A DNA stretch of 39,440 nucleotides from Bacteroidota bacterium (lineage in GTDB: Bacteria > Bacteroidota > Bacteroidia > Chitinophagales > Chitinophagaceae), in NCBI GenBank assembly GCA_013288745.1, contig JABDBG010000016.1:1-39440 (forward strand), in the 5' to 3' direction. Positions 17,468 through 26,328 of the stretch are shown piece after piece. Below the pieces are notes generated by a model. That model did no database searches, had not been told where the DNA came from, and worked only from the letters and a program-made list of their open reading frames with translations. A program made the translations under genes and the position numbers. The stretch's first letter is position 1; every line of letters starts with the position of its first letter.

Positions 17468-18814
17468 TTATCTGTGTCTGCGCCTATACACCACTTTTCT
17501 TCTAACAGTAGTTGTAGATGAACCGCCAGGATCCGACCCTTCGTTTTCTTCTTCGGCTTCAGCCTTGCCTCCGTAGTTGCCAAAAAGTCCGGCTAATTCT
17601 TTTGCATGGTAAATATTTCGGTTGAATTTATTGCCAATGATAATGATGGTTGCAGAGTCCTGTATCAATCTTATAAAAGATGCATTGCTGCCATGCCACC
17701 AGCCATTATGATAAATTATTTTTTTACCTGAAGGGAAAACGAACATTCTCCAGCCCAACCCGTAATTCCTGATACCTCTTCTTTCATTGCTGTAGGGAGT
17801 ATAAGCTAGTGTTATAGTTTCCGGTTTAAAGATCACGCCTGTTGTTAAAGCCCTGTCCCATGTTAACAGATCCCTTGGCGTAGTGTACACATCTTTATCA
17901 CCGTATACTTTATCCAAATAAGTATCACTTTCTATCCTGCCCCTATAATCATAGCTGCGGTTGGCAATGGCCATGCTATCAGGATTGAAAATAAAAGTAT
18001 TCGTCATGTGCAGCGGTGTAAAAAATGTTTGCTGCATGTATTTATCAAATTTTTCTCCTGTTACTTTTTCAACCAAAAGCGCTAATAAAGCAAAGTTTGT
18101 ATTGCAATATTCGAAATGAGTATTAGGTGCAGAGATATCTTTTATCTCGTTTTTACGACTGATCATCAGCGATAGCACATCTTCGTTCGTAGCGAATTTT
18201 GTTTCATCCCAATGCAGATCTTCCAGGAAATAAAGGTAATTAGGTAAGCCACTTCTATGACTCAACATATCCCTTATAGTTACACCCGGATAATTGAATT
18301 GAGGGAAATATTTACTGAATTCATCATCCAGCTTGATCAGGCTATCCTGGTATAATTTCAATACCGCCATGGCGGTAAATGTTTTAGAAACAGATGCTAT
18401 CTGAAAAGACGTATTTTCCGTAACAGCATCTTTGCCACCAATATGTGCATTCCCTTTATATTGTTCAAATATGATATTGCCATTTTTTGCTACTATCATT
18501 CCTCCGTTAAAACCGGTGTTCCTTAAACGCATATTGTACCAGGCTTCAACTCCATCGTGTAAGCGCTGTTGCAATACCGGGGATATGGGAGTAGGGGCAG
18601 GCAGGTCTATTAAATTAGGTGTTGGAATAGCAGAAAGCGCTGTTGGAGCAGCTTTGAATTGCGGTTGCTCTGTTGGTCCCGAGGCACCGGAATGACAGGC
18701 AGAGAAGCCAATAATTGTAATGAAAATGGCACCTAAACAAGCACTGTAAGTAAGTGACCCTGAAATAATAGTAGCCGATTTTGCGCTATTAAAAAAAGAT
18801 TTTATTCCCGACAA
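17468..18814 (-). CDS. Class C beta-lactamase-like serine hydrolase, lipoprotein
   Basis: The 448-residue protein has the three active-site motifs of the beta-lactamase/transpeptidase superfamily: Ser141-Val-Ser-Lys144, Tyr236-Cys-Asn238 and His369-Asn-Gly371. His-x-Gly in place of Lys-Thr-Gly is common in the AmpC-like esterase/peptidase branch (Pfam Beta-lactamase). An N-terminal hydrophobic stretch ending FSAC (Cys40) suggests a lipoprotein, although the charged lead is long; a later start is possible. The C-terminus is unusual: an acidic stretch, then a Ser/Thr linker, then a very basic tail RRKVVYRRRHR. Probable roles are esterase, D-aminopeptidase or cell-wall peptidase. Drug resistance cannot be claimed. 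Confidence 0.85.
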   Translation of the reverse strand: MSGIKSFFNSAKSATIISGSLTYSACLGAIFITIIGFSACHSGASGPTEQPQFKAAPTALSAIPTPNLIDLPAPTPISPVLQQRLHDGVEAWYNMRLRNTGFNGGMIVAKNGNIIFEQYKGNAHIGGKDAVTENTSFQIASVSKTFTAMAVLKLYQDSLIKLDDEFSKYFPQFNYPGVTIRDMLSHRSGLPNYLYFLEDLHWDETKFATNEDVLSLMISRKNEIKDISAPNTHFEYCNTNFALLALLVEKVTGEKFDKYMQQTFFTPLHMTNTFIFNPDSMAIANRSYDYRGRIESDTYLDKVYGDKDVYTTPRDLLTWDRALTTGVIFKPETITLAYTPYSNERRGIRNYGLGWRMFVFPSGKKIIYHNGWWHGSNASFIRLIQDSATIIIIGNKFNRNIYHAKELAGLFGNYGGKAEAEEENEGSDPGGSSTTTVRRKVVYRRRHR

Positions 18815-18840
18815 CGTAATAGATTAAGAATTAGATAGAA

Positions 18841-18848
18841 TATATTTG
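18841..18848 (+). promoter_or_regulatory. Candidate -7 promoter element for serA
   Basis: TATATTTG is a full match to TAnnTTTG, 28 bases upstream of the serA ATG at 18877. No clear -33 TTTG. Confidence 0.4.
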
Positions 18849-18876
18849 CGCAAAATACGGAAGTAAATCAAATATC

Positions 18877-20115
18877 ATGGCAGAAAAAAAAATAACAAGT
18901 TATCCTAAAGAGAAGATAAACATACTTTTTTTAGAGAATATCAGTGATGCGGCGGTGAAATATTTTAATAATGCAGGATACACGAGTGTAAAGAAATTAA
19001 GCGGGGCATTGAGTGAAGAACAATTAATAAAAGAAATAAAGAACGTTCATCTTTTAGGTATCCGCAGCAAAACGCAGATAACTAAAAAAGTATTGGATGC
19101 GGCAGAAAAATTACAGGCCATTGGTTGTTTCTGTATCGGGACTAACCAGGTAGATCTTAAAGAAGCCACACAAAAAGGCGTAGCGGTTTTTAATGCACCT
19201 TATAGCAATACCCGTAGCGTTGCGGAGTTAGTAATCGGCGCTTCTATTATTCTGATCCGTAAAATAATAGATAAAAATATTGCGGCACACCAGGGTATCT
19301 GGATGAAAGATGCAAGCGGCAGTTATGAATTAAGAGGAAAGACTTTAGGGATCATCGGATACGGAAGTATCGGTAGCCAGTTAAGTGTGTTGGCAGAAAG
19401 CCTGGGAATGAAAGTGGTGTTCTACGATGTTGAAACAAAATTACCTCTAGGTAATGCAGAACAAAAGAAAACGTTGAAAGATATGCTGGCCGTATCAGAT
19501 ATCGTTACGCTACACGTGCCGGAATTGCCTACCACAAAAAATATGATCAATAAGACCAACTTAAAATATTTCAAAAAAGGCAGTACGTTAATTAACTATG
19601 CAAGAGGTGAAGTGGTTGATCTGGATGCTTTAGCTAAATATTTGAAAGAAGGTCATTTAAGCGGAGCAGCTGTGGATGTCTATCCTTGGGAACCTGAAAA
19701 GAATGGCGATAAATTCACCACGCCATTACAAGGCTTAAGCAACGTGATCTTAACACCACATATCGGGGGTAGCACACAGGAAGCGCAACATAATATTGGT
19801 GAAGATGTAAGTAATAAATTATACAAATATTTAGAAAAAGGAATTACAACGGGTAGTCATACAACGCCGGGTTTAAACCTGCCTCCTCAGGAAGGAACAC
19901 ACCGTATCTTACATATCCACAATAATGTACCAGGTGTATTGAGTGAAATAAATACCACACTTTCTAAAAATCATATCAATATTGTTGGTCAGTATTTAAA
20001 AACAAATGATGAGATCGGATATGTTGTATTGGACGTTAATAAAGCTTTAAGTGCAGAAGCGCTGGCACTTTTAAAGAAAGTGAAGAATACGATCAAGGTT
20101 CGTTTATTGTATTAA
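18877..20115 (+). CDS. serA: D-3-phosphoglycerate dehydrogenase with ACT domain
   Basis: The 412-residue product is a D-2-hydroxyacid dehydrogenase of the SerA type, catalysing the first step of serine synthesis. The NAD-binding motif GIIGYGSIG (Gly161, Gly163, Gly166), the catalytic region NYARGEVVD and the late PHIGGSTQEAQ with the catalytic His are present. A C-terminal ACT domain (about residues 340-412: HRILHIHNNVPGVLSEIN) fits serine feedback control, as in E. coli SerA, which has the same length of about 410. It is a single-gene unit bounded by a -7 element and a strong terminator. Confidence 0.94.
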   Translation: MAEKKITSYPKEKINILFLENISDAAVKYFNNAGYTSVKKLSGALSEEQLIKEIKNVHLLGIRSKTQITKKVLDAAEKLQAIGCFCIGTNQVDLKEATQKGVAVFNAPYSNTRSVAELVIGASIILIRKIIDKNIAAHQGIWMKDASGSYELRGKTLGIIGYGSIGSQLSVLAESLGMKVVFYDVETKLPLGNAEQKKTLKDMLAVSDIVTLHVPELPTTKNMINKTNLKYFKKGSTLINYARGEVVDLDALAKYLKEGHLSGAAVDVYPWEPEKNGDKFTTPLQGLSNVILTPHIGGSTQEAQHNIGEDVSNKLYKYLEKGITTGSHTTPGLNLPPQEGTHRILHIHNNVPGVLSEINTTLSKNHINIVGQYLKTNDEIGYVVLDVNKALSAEALALLKKVKNTIKVRLLY

Positions 20116-20142
20116 ACCATATCTATAAAAGAATTACATTAC

Positions 20143-20170
20143 AATCCTGCTCTTTGGCAGGATTTTTTAT
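20143..20170 (+). terminator. Intrinsic terminator after serA
   Basis: An 8-bp perfect stem (AATCCTGC 20143-20150 with GCAGGATT 20157-20164) has a 6-base loop and runs into a T-rich tract. It starts 28 bases after the serA stop. Confidence 0.85.
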
Positions 20171-20182
20171 TAATATTCCGAT

Positions 20183-21454
20183 ATGAAAATAATAATAATA
20201 GGTGCCGGCTTCGGCGGACTGCGCCTCGCACGAAAATTAAACGATAAAGAAGGTTTTGAAGTTATGCTGATCGATAAGCATAATTACCATGCGTTTCAGC
20301 CTTTGTTTTACCAGGTGGCAACCGCTGGCTTAGATGCCAGTAATATTTCTTTTCCCTTACGCAGGGTTTTTCAAAATAGTAAAAATGTTAGGATCAAATT
20401 GGCAGAAGTACAACAGATAGTAAGTGAGCAGAACAAAGTAATTACTGATATTGGCGAATTTAATTACGATGTATTGATCATTGCAACCGGCGCAGGAACA
20501 AATTTCTTCGGCAACCAAAGCATTATTGATCATGCACTGCCAATGAAAAGCACGGCAGAGGCATTGGAACTAAGATACCGTTTCTTACACAATTTTGAAA
20601 AAGCCGTGAGCGCTAAAAATGAAAAGGACCTGCAAAGCCTAATGACGATCATTGTTGTAGGTGGCGGACCAACGGGCGTAGAATTAAGTGGCGCTATCGC
20701 GGATATGCGACATTATGTTTTACCAAAAGATTATCCTGAACTCGATTTTTCTAAAATGACCATTTATTTATTAGAAGGTTTAGGAAAAACATTAGCTACG
20801 ATGAGTGAGCAATCAAGCGCTGATTCAAGAAGGTATTTAGAAAAATTAGGAGTGAAGGTGATGACCAATTCCATGGTAAAGGATTATGATGGTGTAAAAG
20901 CAACGCTGCAAAATGGCGATACAATTGATGCTGCTACATTGATATGGGCCGCAGGTGTAAAAGGAAATGTGCCTGCAGGCATTGATCCATCCTTGATCGC
21001 AAAAGGGAACCGTATAAAAGTTGATAAACAATGTAAGGTAGAGGGATTAGCTAATGTCTACGCTATTGGAGATGTTGCGAATTTAGAAAATGAAGCGTAT
21101 CCGAAAGGACATCCACAATTATCGCCGGTGGCCATACAGCAGGCAGACCTGATCGCTAAAAACCTGCAGCTGGCAAAAGAAAATAAACCACTAAAAGATT
21201 TTTCTTATAAAGATAAAGGGAGCATGGCGACCGTAGGACGAAACCTGGCAGTAGTTGATCTTGCGAAACCTAAATTTCATTTCGGCGGATTTTTTGGCTG
21301 GGCAACCTGGATGATAGTGCATCTGTTCTTAACGCTGGGTGTAAAGAACCGTATATCTATTTTCTTTAACTGGGTCTATAACTATTTCACGTACGACCAG
21401 AATTTACGGTTGATATTCAGGAATTATGATAGCAATAAAATACCAGCTAAATAA
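20183..21454 (+). CDS. ndh: Type II NADH dehydrogenase (NAD(P)/FAD oxidoreductase)
   Basis: The 423-residue flavoprotein starts with the FAD-binding motif IIIGAGFGGLRLARKL and has a second dinucleotide motif IIVVGGGPTGVELSGAI (about residues 156-172). The YAIGDVANL segment that contacts FAD and the QPLFYQVATAGL motif of quinone-reactive NDH-2 enzymes are also there. A hydrophobic C-terminal stretch (GWATWMIVHLFLTLGVKNR) fits monotopic membrane attachment. NDH-2 passes electrons from NADH to quinone without pumping protons. It starts 13 bases after the serA terminator tract and converges with the PAP2 gene, with 4 bases between the stops. Confidence 0.9.
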   Translation: MKIIIIGAGFGGLRLARKLNDKEGFEVMLIDKHNYHAFQPLFYQVATAGLDASNISFPLRRVFQNSKNVRIKLAEVQQIVSEQNKVITDIGEFNYDVLIIATGAGTNFFGNQSIIDHALPMKSTAEALELRYRFLHNFEKAVSAKNEKDLQSLMTIIVVGGGPTGVELSGAIADMRHYVLPKDYPELDFSKMTIYLLEGLGKTLATMSEQSSADSRRYLEKLGVKVMTNSMVKDYDGVKATLQNGDTIDAATLIWAAGVKGNVPAGIDPSLIAKGNRIKVDKQCKVEGLANVYAIGDVANLENEAYPKGHPQLSPVAIQQADLIAKNLQLAKENKPLKDFSYKDKGSMATVGRNLAVVDLAKPKFHFGGFFGWATWMIVHLFLTLGVKNRISIFFNWVYNYFTYDQNLRLIFRNYDSNKIPAK

Positions 21455-21458
21455 CACT

Positions 21459-22115
21459 TCACTCTTTCTTCAATTTTAAATAAGCACGAAGCGGCATATT
21501 GTATTTCATAGAAATATTGCTGTAGGCCATGACAAGCAAGACAGTGATTACGCCAATTAAAGAACCTCCTAATATATCCATCAAAAAATGCTGCGATAAA
21601 TATACCCTTGAGTAAGCAATCAGTATCGCGGTAATGCAAAAAAATAATTTGATATAATTATTACGTATATAAAAAGCAAAAAAAGCAAGCAGGCTAAATG
21701 CTGTCATCGAATGTCCTGAAGGAAAACTGCTTACCTCATTCATATACATACCATTGATCAATTTGAGTTTGATATGTAAATGGTTAAAGACATAATAAGG
21801 CCGGTACATATGCACCATCAGTACATCTTTAAAGAGATGCGCTATAATGGAGGAGATAACAAAAATGATCGCTAATTGAATGGCCATTCTTGTATTGAAG
21901 AACAGAAGTATCACAATGGCTATAATTATAATAAGTCCATCGCCTGTTGATGTTAAAATGAGGAACAGGGTATCTGACCAGCCACCAACAAATTGGTTAC
22001 TCATTAAATGCAGGTCAACCTTGCTATAAGCGATACAAAAATAACTGCAGGCAATAACGAATAATAACCACGGGACTAAGAACCACAAATTTTCCCTCAC
22101 GTATTTTTTCAACAT
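21459..22115 (-). CDS. PAP2-family lipid phosphatase
   Basis: The 218-residue membrane protein has about six hydrophobic segments and the PAP2 phosphatase motifs: Lys96 with Arg105-Pro106 (first motif, spacer of eight and not the usual six), PSGHS at 132-136, and SRVYLSQHFLMD at 169-180 with His176 and Asp180. Members remove phosphate from lipid phosphates, such as undecaprenyl diphosphate, phosphatidylglycerol phosphate or lipid A. The active site should face the periplasm. It follows the TetR gene by 46 bases in the same direction and may be under its control. Confidence 0.88.
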   Translation of the reverse strand: MLKKYVRENLWFLVPWLLFVIACSYFCIAYSKVDLHLMSNQFVGGWSDTLFLILTSTGDGLIIIIAIVILLFFNTRMAIQLAIIFVISSIIAHLFKDVLMVHMYRPYYVFNHLHIKLKLINGMYMNEVSSFPSGHSMTAFSLLAFFAFYIRNNYIKLFFCITAILIAYSRVYLSQHFLMDILGGSLIGVITVLLVMAYSNISMKYNMPLRAYLKLKKE

Positions 22116-22161
22116 AGTTGCCTGTCAATTAGTTTTCAAAAGTATCATTTCTTTTTGTAAC

Positions 22162-22767
22162 CTAACTGCCTATTTCGTTAAGTATATGTTCAATTTGATT
22201 GCCCGATAATTTGATGTACTCAGTATAATCTTTAGGATGCCTTCTGTGTATGTATAAAAGTAAAAGTCCTGTAGTAGCATTTAATAAACTCGTTTTTATT
22301 CGTACGGCATCTTTTTCGGTCGTCAGTTTATTTTTGATACAGTAGTTCCATTCTTCCTCGCATAATCTATCTAAAAAAGAAATGATCAAAGCGGATGCTT
22401 CCTGGTTGCCGCCGATATCAGATAATTTTTCAATAAAAAATAATTCAAAAATACCTGGATATTGAATAAAGTATTCGAGGTAAGCTTTTGTAATGGCTTT
22501 TAATTTTTTTGAGCCTCTGGTAGTTTTATCCGTACGCTCTTTCACATGTGTTTCACATTCTGTCTGAAAATCTTTTACGCAATAAAATACCAGTTCCTTT
22601 ACATCTTTAAAATAATTGTATAGCGTGGCAAACGAATAGCCTGCACGCTCTGCAATATTCCTTACGCTGATATTTTTAAGGCCTTCACCTTTTAATATAT
22701 CTTTTGTTGCCTCAATGAAGTAACCCTTCATCCGCTGTTCCTGTATTTCTTTTCTTTCTGTTATCAT
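22162..22767 (-). CDS. TetR/AcrR-family transcriptional regulator
   Basis: The 201-residue product has an N-terminal TetR helix-turn-helix (about residues 28-60: NISVRNIAERAGYSFATLYNYFKD) and a helical ligand-binding C-terminal domain of unknown ligand. Its promoter lies inside a 12-bp inverted repeat starting nine bases before the start codon, so autoregulation is likely. The PAP2 gene lies 46 bases downstream in the same orientation and is the obvious second target. Confidence 0.9.
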   Translation of the reverse strand: MITERKEIQEQRMKGYFIEATKDILKGEGLKNISVRNIAERAGYSFATLYNYFKDVKELVFYCVKDFQTECETHVKERTDKTTRGSKKLKAITKAYLEYFIQYPGIFELFFIEKLSDIGGNQEASALIISFLDRLCEEEWNYCIKNKLTTEKDAVRIKTSLLNATTGLLLLYIHRRHPKDYTEYIKLSGNQIEHILNEIGS

Positions 22768-22775
22768 TGTACATT

Positions 22776-22812
22776 ATATTAACAATGCAAATTTAATGAA
22801 CACTGTTAATAT
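22776..22812 (-). promoter_or_regulatory. Inverted-repeat operator over the TetR promoter
   Basis: ATATTAACAATG (22776-22787) and CACTGTTAATAT (22801-22812) are inverted copies matching at 11 of 12 positions, separated by 13 bases. The spacer holds TAAATTTG (- strand, 22795-22788), a full match to the Bacteroidota -7 element. A repressor bound here would block the promoter, as is usual for TetR proteins that control their own gene. Confidence 0.7.
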
Positions 22813-22820
22813 CCCCAAAT

Positions 22821-22848
22821 CAAAAAAGAGAAACGTCCGGTGTTTCTC
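22821..22848 (-). terminator. Intrinsic terminator after the small 104-residue protein gene
   Basis: On the - strand a 7-bp perfect stem (GAGAAAC 22848-22842 with GTTTCTC 22834-22828, 7-base loop) is followed by TTTTTTG. It begins 20 bases after the stop at 22869 and separates that gene from the TetR operator. Confidence 0.8.
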
Positions 22849-22868
22849 CTGTAAATATTCTAAGGTTA

Positions 22869-23183
22869 TTATATTTTATCTGTATGCATGGCCATTTTCT
22901 TCATCATATCTGTTGATACAGCGTCAGAATACGTACCATAAGCGCTGGTAAATGTGCCTTTTATATTGCCTTGTTTAGATTCAACAGCATACACCACATC
23001 TTCATCAGAAGGATTGGTCTCGCCTTCAAAACGATATACTTCCACTATTTCAAATTCATTAGGATTCAAAAGGACCTTATTGTCAGAACAGATCAGTTTA
23101 TCAAAGGAAACATTAAAATCAAGCGTGTAGCCTCTGGCTTTTAATCCGTTTAATGCTCCAACTACTGTATCATAACTTTGCAT
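22869..23183 (-). CDS. Small conserved Bacteroidota protein (104 aa)
   Basis: ATG 23183 gives MQSYDTVVGALNGLKARGYT, a well-known start for this small family; longer starts add an unrelated basic leader. The protein continues with FDKLICSDNKVLLNPNEFEI and VYRFEGETNPSDEDVVYAVES. Relatives are often labelled phosphoribosylpyrophosphate synthetase, but the protein has no PRPP-binding loop and is one third of the size of that enzyme, so I do not use the name. Its function is unknown; the soluble, acidic character suggests a cytoplasmic protein. It has its own terminator. Confidence 0.75.
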   Translation of the reverse strand: MQSYDTVVGALNGLKARGYTLDFNVSFDKLICSDNKVLLNPNEFEIVEVYRFEGETNPSDEDVVYAVESKQGNIKGTFTSAYGTYSDAVSTDMMKKMAMHTDKI

Positions 23184-23415
23184 AATATTTTTTGTTTTAA
23201 AGTTAAGGAATCTGCATTGACCTATCAACATTTCATTAACAGTATTTGTGCCAAAGTCTAGTATCGGGTTAGTTTACTTAACTTGCAGCCTATCTGAACT
23301 GAGATTTGGTAAGATTTATTGGATTAAGGGAGTTAATATATTATCCCGATTCAATATTAGAGTCTAACATCCCGATCTTATTTCAGGCAAATAAAATAGA
23401 AGAGACGATAAATTT

Positions 23416-25443
23416 ATGAGTAAAACGAATTCAGGTCAGGTTAAAAAATCATCACAGGTAGTAATTGTAAAAGGTAAATTGGATATTTCACGGAGTGGAA
23501 TGGGGTATGTAATTGTGGACGGCCAGGAAAAAGATATCATTGTTAAACCCAATGATTTTGGCCAGGCATTTCATGGCGATACAGTGCGAGTGCAAATTTC
23601 AAAAGATAACGGAAGAGGCAGCAGGATCGAAGGTAAGATAGTAGATGTGGCAGAACGTAAACAGACTGAATTTATCGGCGGCATACAGGTAAGCAAGAAT
23701 TTTGCATTTTTTGTATCAGATTCTGAAAAGCCCGTGCCTGATTTTCATGTTGGCTTAGATAAATTAAATGGAGCTGTTGACAAAGACCGCGTAATAGTGC
23801 GTTTGGTAAAATGGGCCAAAGGAGATAAAAAGCCGGAAGGCGAAGTAGTATCGGTAATACAGGCAGAGGATATCAATGATATGGCGATGAAAGAATTGCT
23901 TTTAGAAGCAGGCTTTCCTTTGTCATTTGATGATGCCGTGATGAAAGAAGCCAATGATCTTTCTGATGTGATCACACGCGAGGCAACAAGGGTTAGAAAA
24001 GATTGTCGTGATATTTTAACATTTACGATCGATCCCGTTGATGCTAAGGATTTTGATGATGCTATCTCTATAAGAAATTTAGATAATGGTTGTTATGAAA
24101 TTGGTGTTCACATTGCAGATGTAAGTCATTTTGTAAAACCGGGAACCGCTTTGGATAAATCAGCGTACGACAGAGCAACAAGTGTTTATTTACCGGACAG
24201 AGTAAATCCAATGTTACCTGAAAAGATATCAAATGAGTTGTGTTCGCTTCGTCCGAATGAAGATAAATATACTTTCTCCGTTATTTTTCAGATCACCAAC
24301 AAGGCAGAGATCAAACACAAATGGATCGGCAGAACATTGATACACAGTAACCATCGTTTTACTTATGAAGATGTGCAGGAAGTGATCGAGAAAAAAGACG
24401 GTCCGCACCATCCAAAGGCGCTTTTATTATTGAACAATTTAGCCAAGCAATTCCGTGCAGAAAGATTTGCAAAAGGCGCTATCAATTTTTCTTCGCAGGA
24501 AGTGCGTTTTAAATTAGATGACAAAGGAAAGCCATTGGGCATTGTAGTAAAAGAAAGCAAAGAATCACATCAGCTGATCGAAGAATTTATGTTGTTAGCC
24601 AACAAAACGATCGCAGAATATGTTTCAAAAATAAAGATAAATAAAGAACCCATCCCTTTTCCATATCGCGTGCATGATACACCGAGCGAAGAAAAGCTAA
24701 AGCCATTTGTTGCCTTTGCAAAAAAATTCGGTTACAAATTCGATATGGATAACCAGGCCGCCATTGCCAAATCTTTTAATAGTTTATTAAAAGAAGTAGA
24801 AGGCAAACCTGAACAGCATGTATTGGAGCAATTAGGAATTCGTACCATGGCGAAGGCGATATATACTTCTGAAAATATCGGCCACTATGGTTTAGGCTTT
24901 GAATATTATTGTCATTTTACTTCACCGATACGACGTTACCCCGATGTAATGGTGCACAGGGTTTTACAGGAATGTCTGGATAAAAATCTGAAGCCAGATA
25001 AAAAAATGGAAGAAAAATGCAAGCATTGCAGTGATAAGGAAAGAAAAGCAATGGAAGCAGAAAGAGCCGGTAATAAATACAAGCAGGTTGAATTTATGCA
25101 GGATTATGTGGGTGAAGAATTTGATGGTATCATCAGCGGCGTAGCTTCTTTCGGATTCTTTGTTGAAACTGTTCTGCATAAATGCGAAGGCATGGTAAGT
25201 GTAAGGGACCTGAGCGATTATGATGATTTCCGTCTGGATGAAGCTGACTACGCTTTGGTAGGTATGCGCACTGGAAGAAAATTCAGAATGGGCGATCAGA
25301 TAAAGATAAAAGTAGTTGCGGCTAATCTTGCAAAACGCCAGCTTGATTATCATTGGATACCTGATGAATCTGAAGGTACCGTTAGTACTGTTAAAAACAA
25401 TGCTAAACTAGCCAAAGGAAAAAAGATCAAATCAAAAAAATAA
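23416..25443 (+). CDS. rnr: Ribonuclease R
   Basis: The 675-residue product is an RNase II/R family 3'-5' exoribonuclease. N-terminal cold-shock domains come first (GKLDISRSGMGYVIV). The RNB catalytic domain has DPVDAKDFDDAIS with Asp206, Asp212, Asp214 and Asp215 as metal ligands, and later the HFTSPIRRYPDVMVHR motif. An S1 domain (about 565-650: FDGIISGVASFGFFVE) and a Lys-rich tail (AKGKKIKSKK) end it. The N-terminal helix-turn-helix of E. coli RNase R is absent, giving the shorter form usual for Bacteroidota. It degrades structured RNA and helps in rRNA quality control. Confidence 0.94.
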   Translation: MSKTNSGQVKKSSQVVIVKGKLDISRSGMGYVIVDGQEKDIIVKPNDFGQAFHGDTVRVQISKDNGRGSRIEGKIVDVAERKQTEFIGGIQVSKNFAFFVSDSEKPVPDFHVGLDKLNGAVDKDRVIVRLVKWAKGDKKPEGEVVSVIQAEDINDMAMKELLLEAGFPLSFDDAVMKEANDLSDVITREATRVRKDCRDILTFTIDPVDAKDFDDAISIRNLDNGCYEIGVHIADVSHFVKPGTALDKSAYDRATSVYLPDRVNPMLPEKISNELCSLRPNEDKYTFSVIFQITNKAEIKHKWIGRTLIHSNHRFTYEDVQEVIEKKDGPHHPKALLLLNNLAKQFRAERFAKGAINFSSQEVRFKLDDKGKPLGIVVKESKESHQLIEEFMLLANKTIAEYVSKIKINKEPIPFPYRVHDTPSEEKLKPFVAFAKKFGYKFDMDNQAAIAKSFNSLLKEVEGKPEQHVLEQLGIRTMAKAIYTSENIGHYGLGFEYYCHFTSPIRRYPDVMVHRVLQECLDKNLKPDKKMEEKCKHCSDKERKAMEAERAGNKYKQVEFMQDYVGEEFDGIISGVASFGFFVETVLHKCEGMVSVRDLSDYDDFRLDEADYALVGMRTGRKFRMGDQIKIKVVAANLAKRQLDYHWIPDESEGTVSTVKNNAKLAKGKKIKSKK

Positions 25444-25490
25444 TGGCGGTCACTTGCCAATAAAATATTTACTTCGCGCAAAATTTGTTT

Positions 25491-26240
25491 ATGCTGAACG
25501 GAAAAAAAATTGTTGTTGTACTTCCAGCCTATAACGCAGAAAAGACATTAGAAAAAACATATCGTGAAATTCCTTTTGATATAGTTGATGATGTGATATT
25601 GGTGAACGATGCCAGTAAAGACAATACGGTTGAAGTGGCTACACGTTTAGGTATACGCCATATTATTACACATCCTCAAAACAGGGGATATGGCGGTAAC
25701 CAAAAATCTTGTTACAATAAAGCATTAGAATTAAATGCGGATGTGGTGATAATGTTACATCCCGATTATCAATATACACCACTGCTGATACCGGCCATGA
25801 GCAGTATTATTGCAAACGATCTTTACCCGGTTGTATTTGGTAGTCGTATTTTAGGAAAAGGCGCATTAAAGGGCGGTATGCCGATGTATAAATACATTGC
25901 AAACAGGGCGCTTACTTTTTCTCAAAATGTATTACTCGGACAAAAGCTAAGTGAATACCATACCGGCTATCGTGCTTTTAGCGGCGCCGTATTACGCAAA
26001 GTAAATTACGAAGCCAATAACGATGATTTTATTTTTGATAATGAAATGATCGCGCAAATATTTGATGCGGGTTTTGAAATTGCTGAAGTTACTTGTCCCA
26101 CGAAGTATTTTGATGAGGCTTCTTCCATCAATTTCAAAAGAAGTATGAAATATGGTTTTGGCGTATTGGGTGTTTCGGTCTGCTATTTTTTAAAGCGCTT
26201 GAAATTGTATAATTCTCCGATCTATCAGCATAGAAATTGA
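25491..26240 (+). CDS. Family 2 glycosyltransferase (polyprenyl-phosphate sugar synthase-like)
   Basis: The 249-residue product is a GT-A fold GT2 enzyme: KIVVVLPAYNAEKTL at the start, the nucleotide-binding VNDASKDNT, the DxD-like LHPDYQY and the late FSGAVLRKVNY region. It is like the dolichol-phosphate mannosyltransferase/ArnC group, which moves a sugar from a nucleotide to a polyprenyl phosphate, but lacks C-terminal membrane helices. ATG 25491 is chosen over the in-frame TTG at 25485. It follows rnr by 47 bases. A GT39 transferase that would use such a lipid-linked sugar lies at 28185-29816. Confidence 0.85.
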   Translation: MLNGKKIVVVLPAYNAEKTLEKTYREIPFDIVDDVILVNDASKDNTVEVATRLGIRHIITHPQNRGYGGNQKSCYNKALELNADVVIMLHPDYQYTPLLIPAMSSIIANDLYPVVFGSRILGKGALKGGMPMYKYIANRALTFSQNVLLGQKLSEYHTGYRAFSGAVLRKVNYEANNDDFIFDNEMIAQIFDAGFEIAEVTCPTKYFDEASSINFKRSMKYGFGVLGVSVCYFLKRLKLYNSPIYQHRN

Positions 26241-26251
26241 TGCATTGTTGT

Positions 26252-26322
26252 ATGGTTAAATTGTTGATCAGAGTATTTGCTTCAAATGTATTTTTAACAA
26301 TTAAACCATCAAACAATTAAAC
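26252..26322. repeat. Inverted/direct repeat in a convergent intergenic gap
   Basis: ATGGTTAAATTGTT (26252-26265) is matched inversely by AACAATTAAACCAT (26296-26309), 13 of 14 positions, and AACAATTAAAC recurs directly at 26312-26322. The repeat lies between two convergent genes, so it could act as a bidirectional terminator or be a dispersed extragenic repeat. Confidence 0.5.
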
Positions 26323-26328
26323 AGTTTA

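Noticed and set aside
17344..17583. 79-codon frame overlapping the serine hydrolase end and TonB gene start
   Set aside because: Overlaps two supported genes in another frame and lacks any family pattern.
17468..18814. Calling the serine hydrolase a resistance beta-lactamase
   Set aside because: Motifs fit the wide AmpC-like esterase/peptidase group with HNG in place of KTG; nothing points to drug hydrolysis.
24964..25353. 129-codon frame antisense to rnr
   Set aside because: Lies wholly inside the S1-domain coding region of RNase R and shows no recognisable protein.
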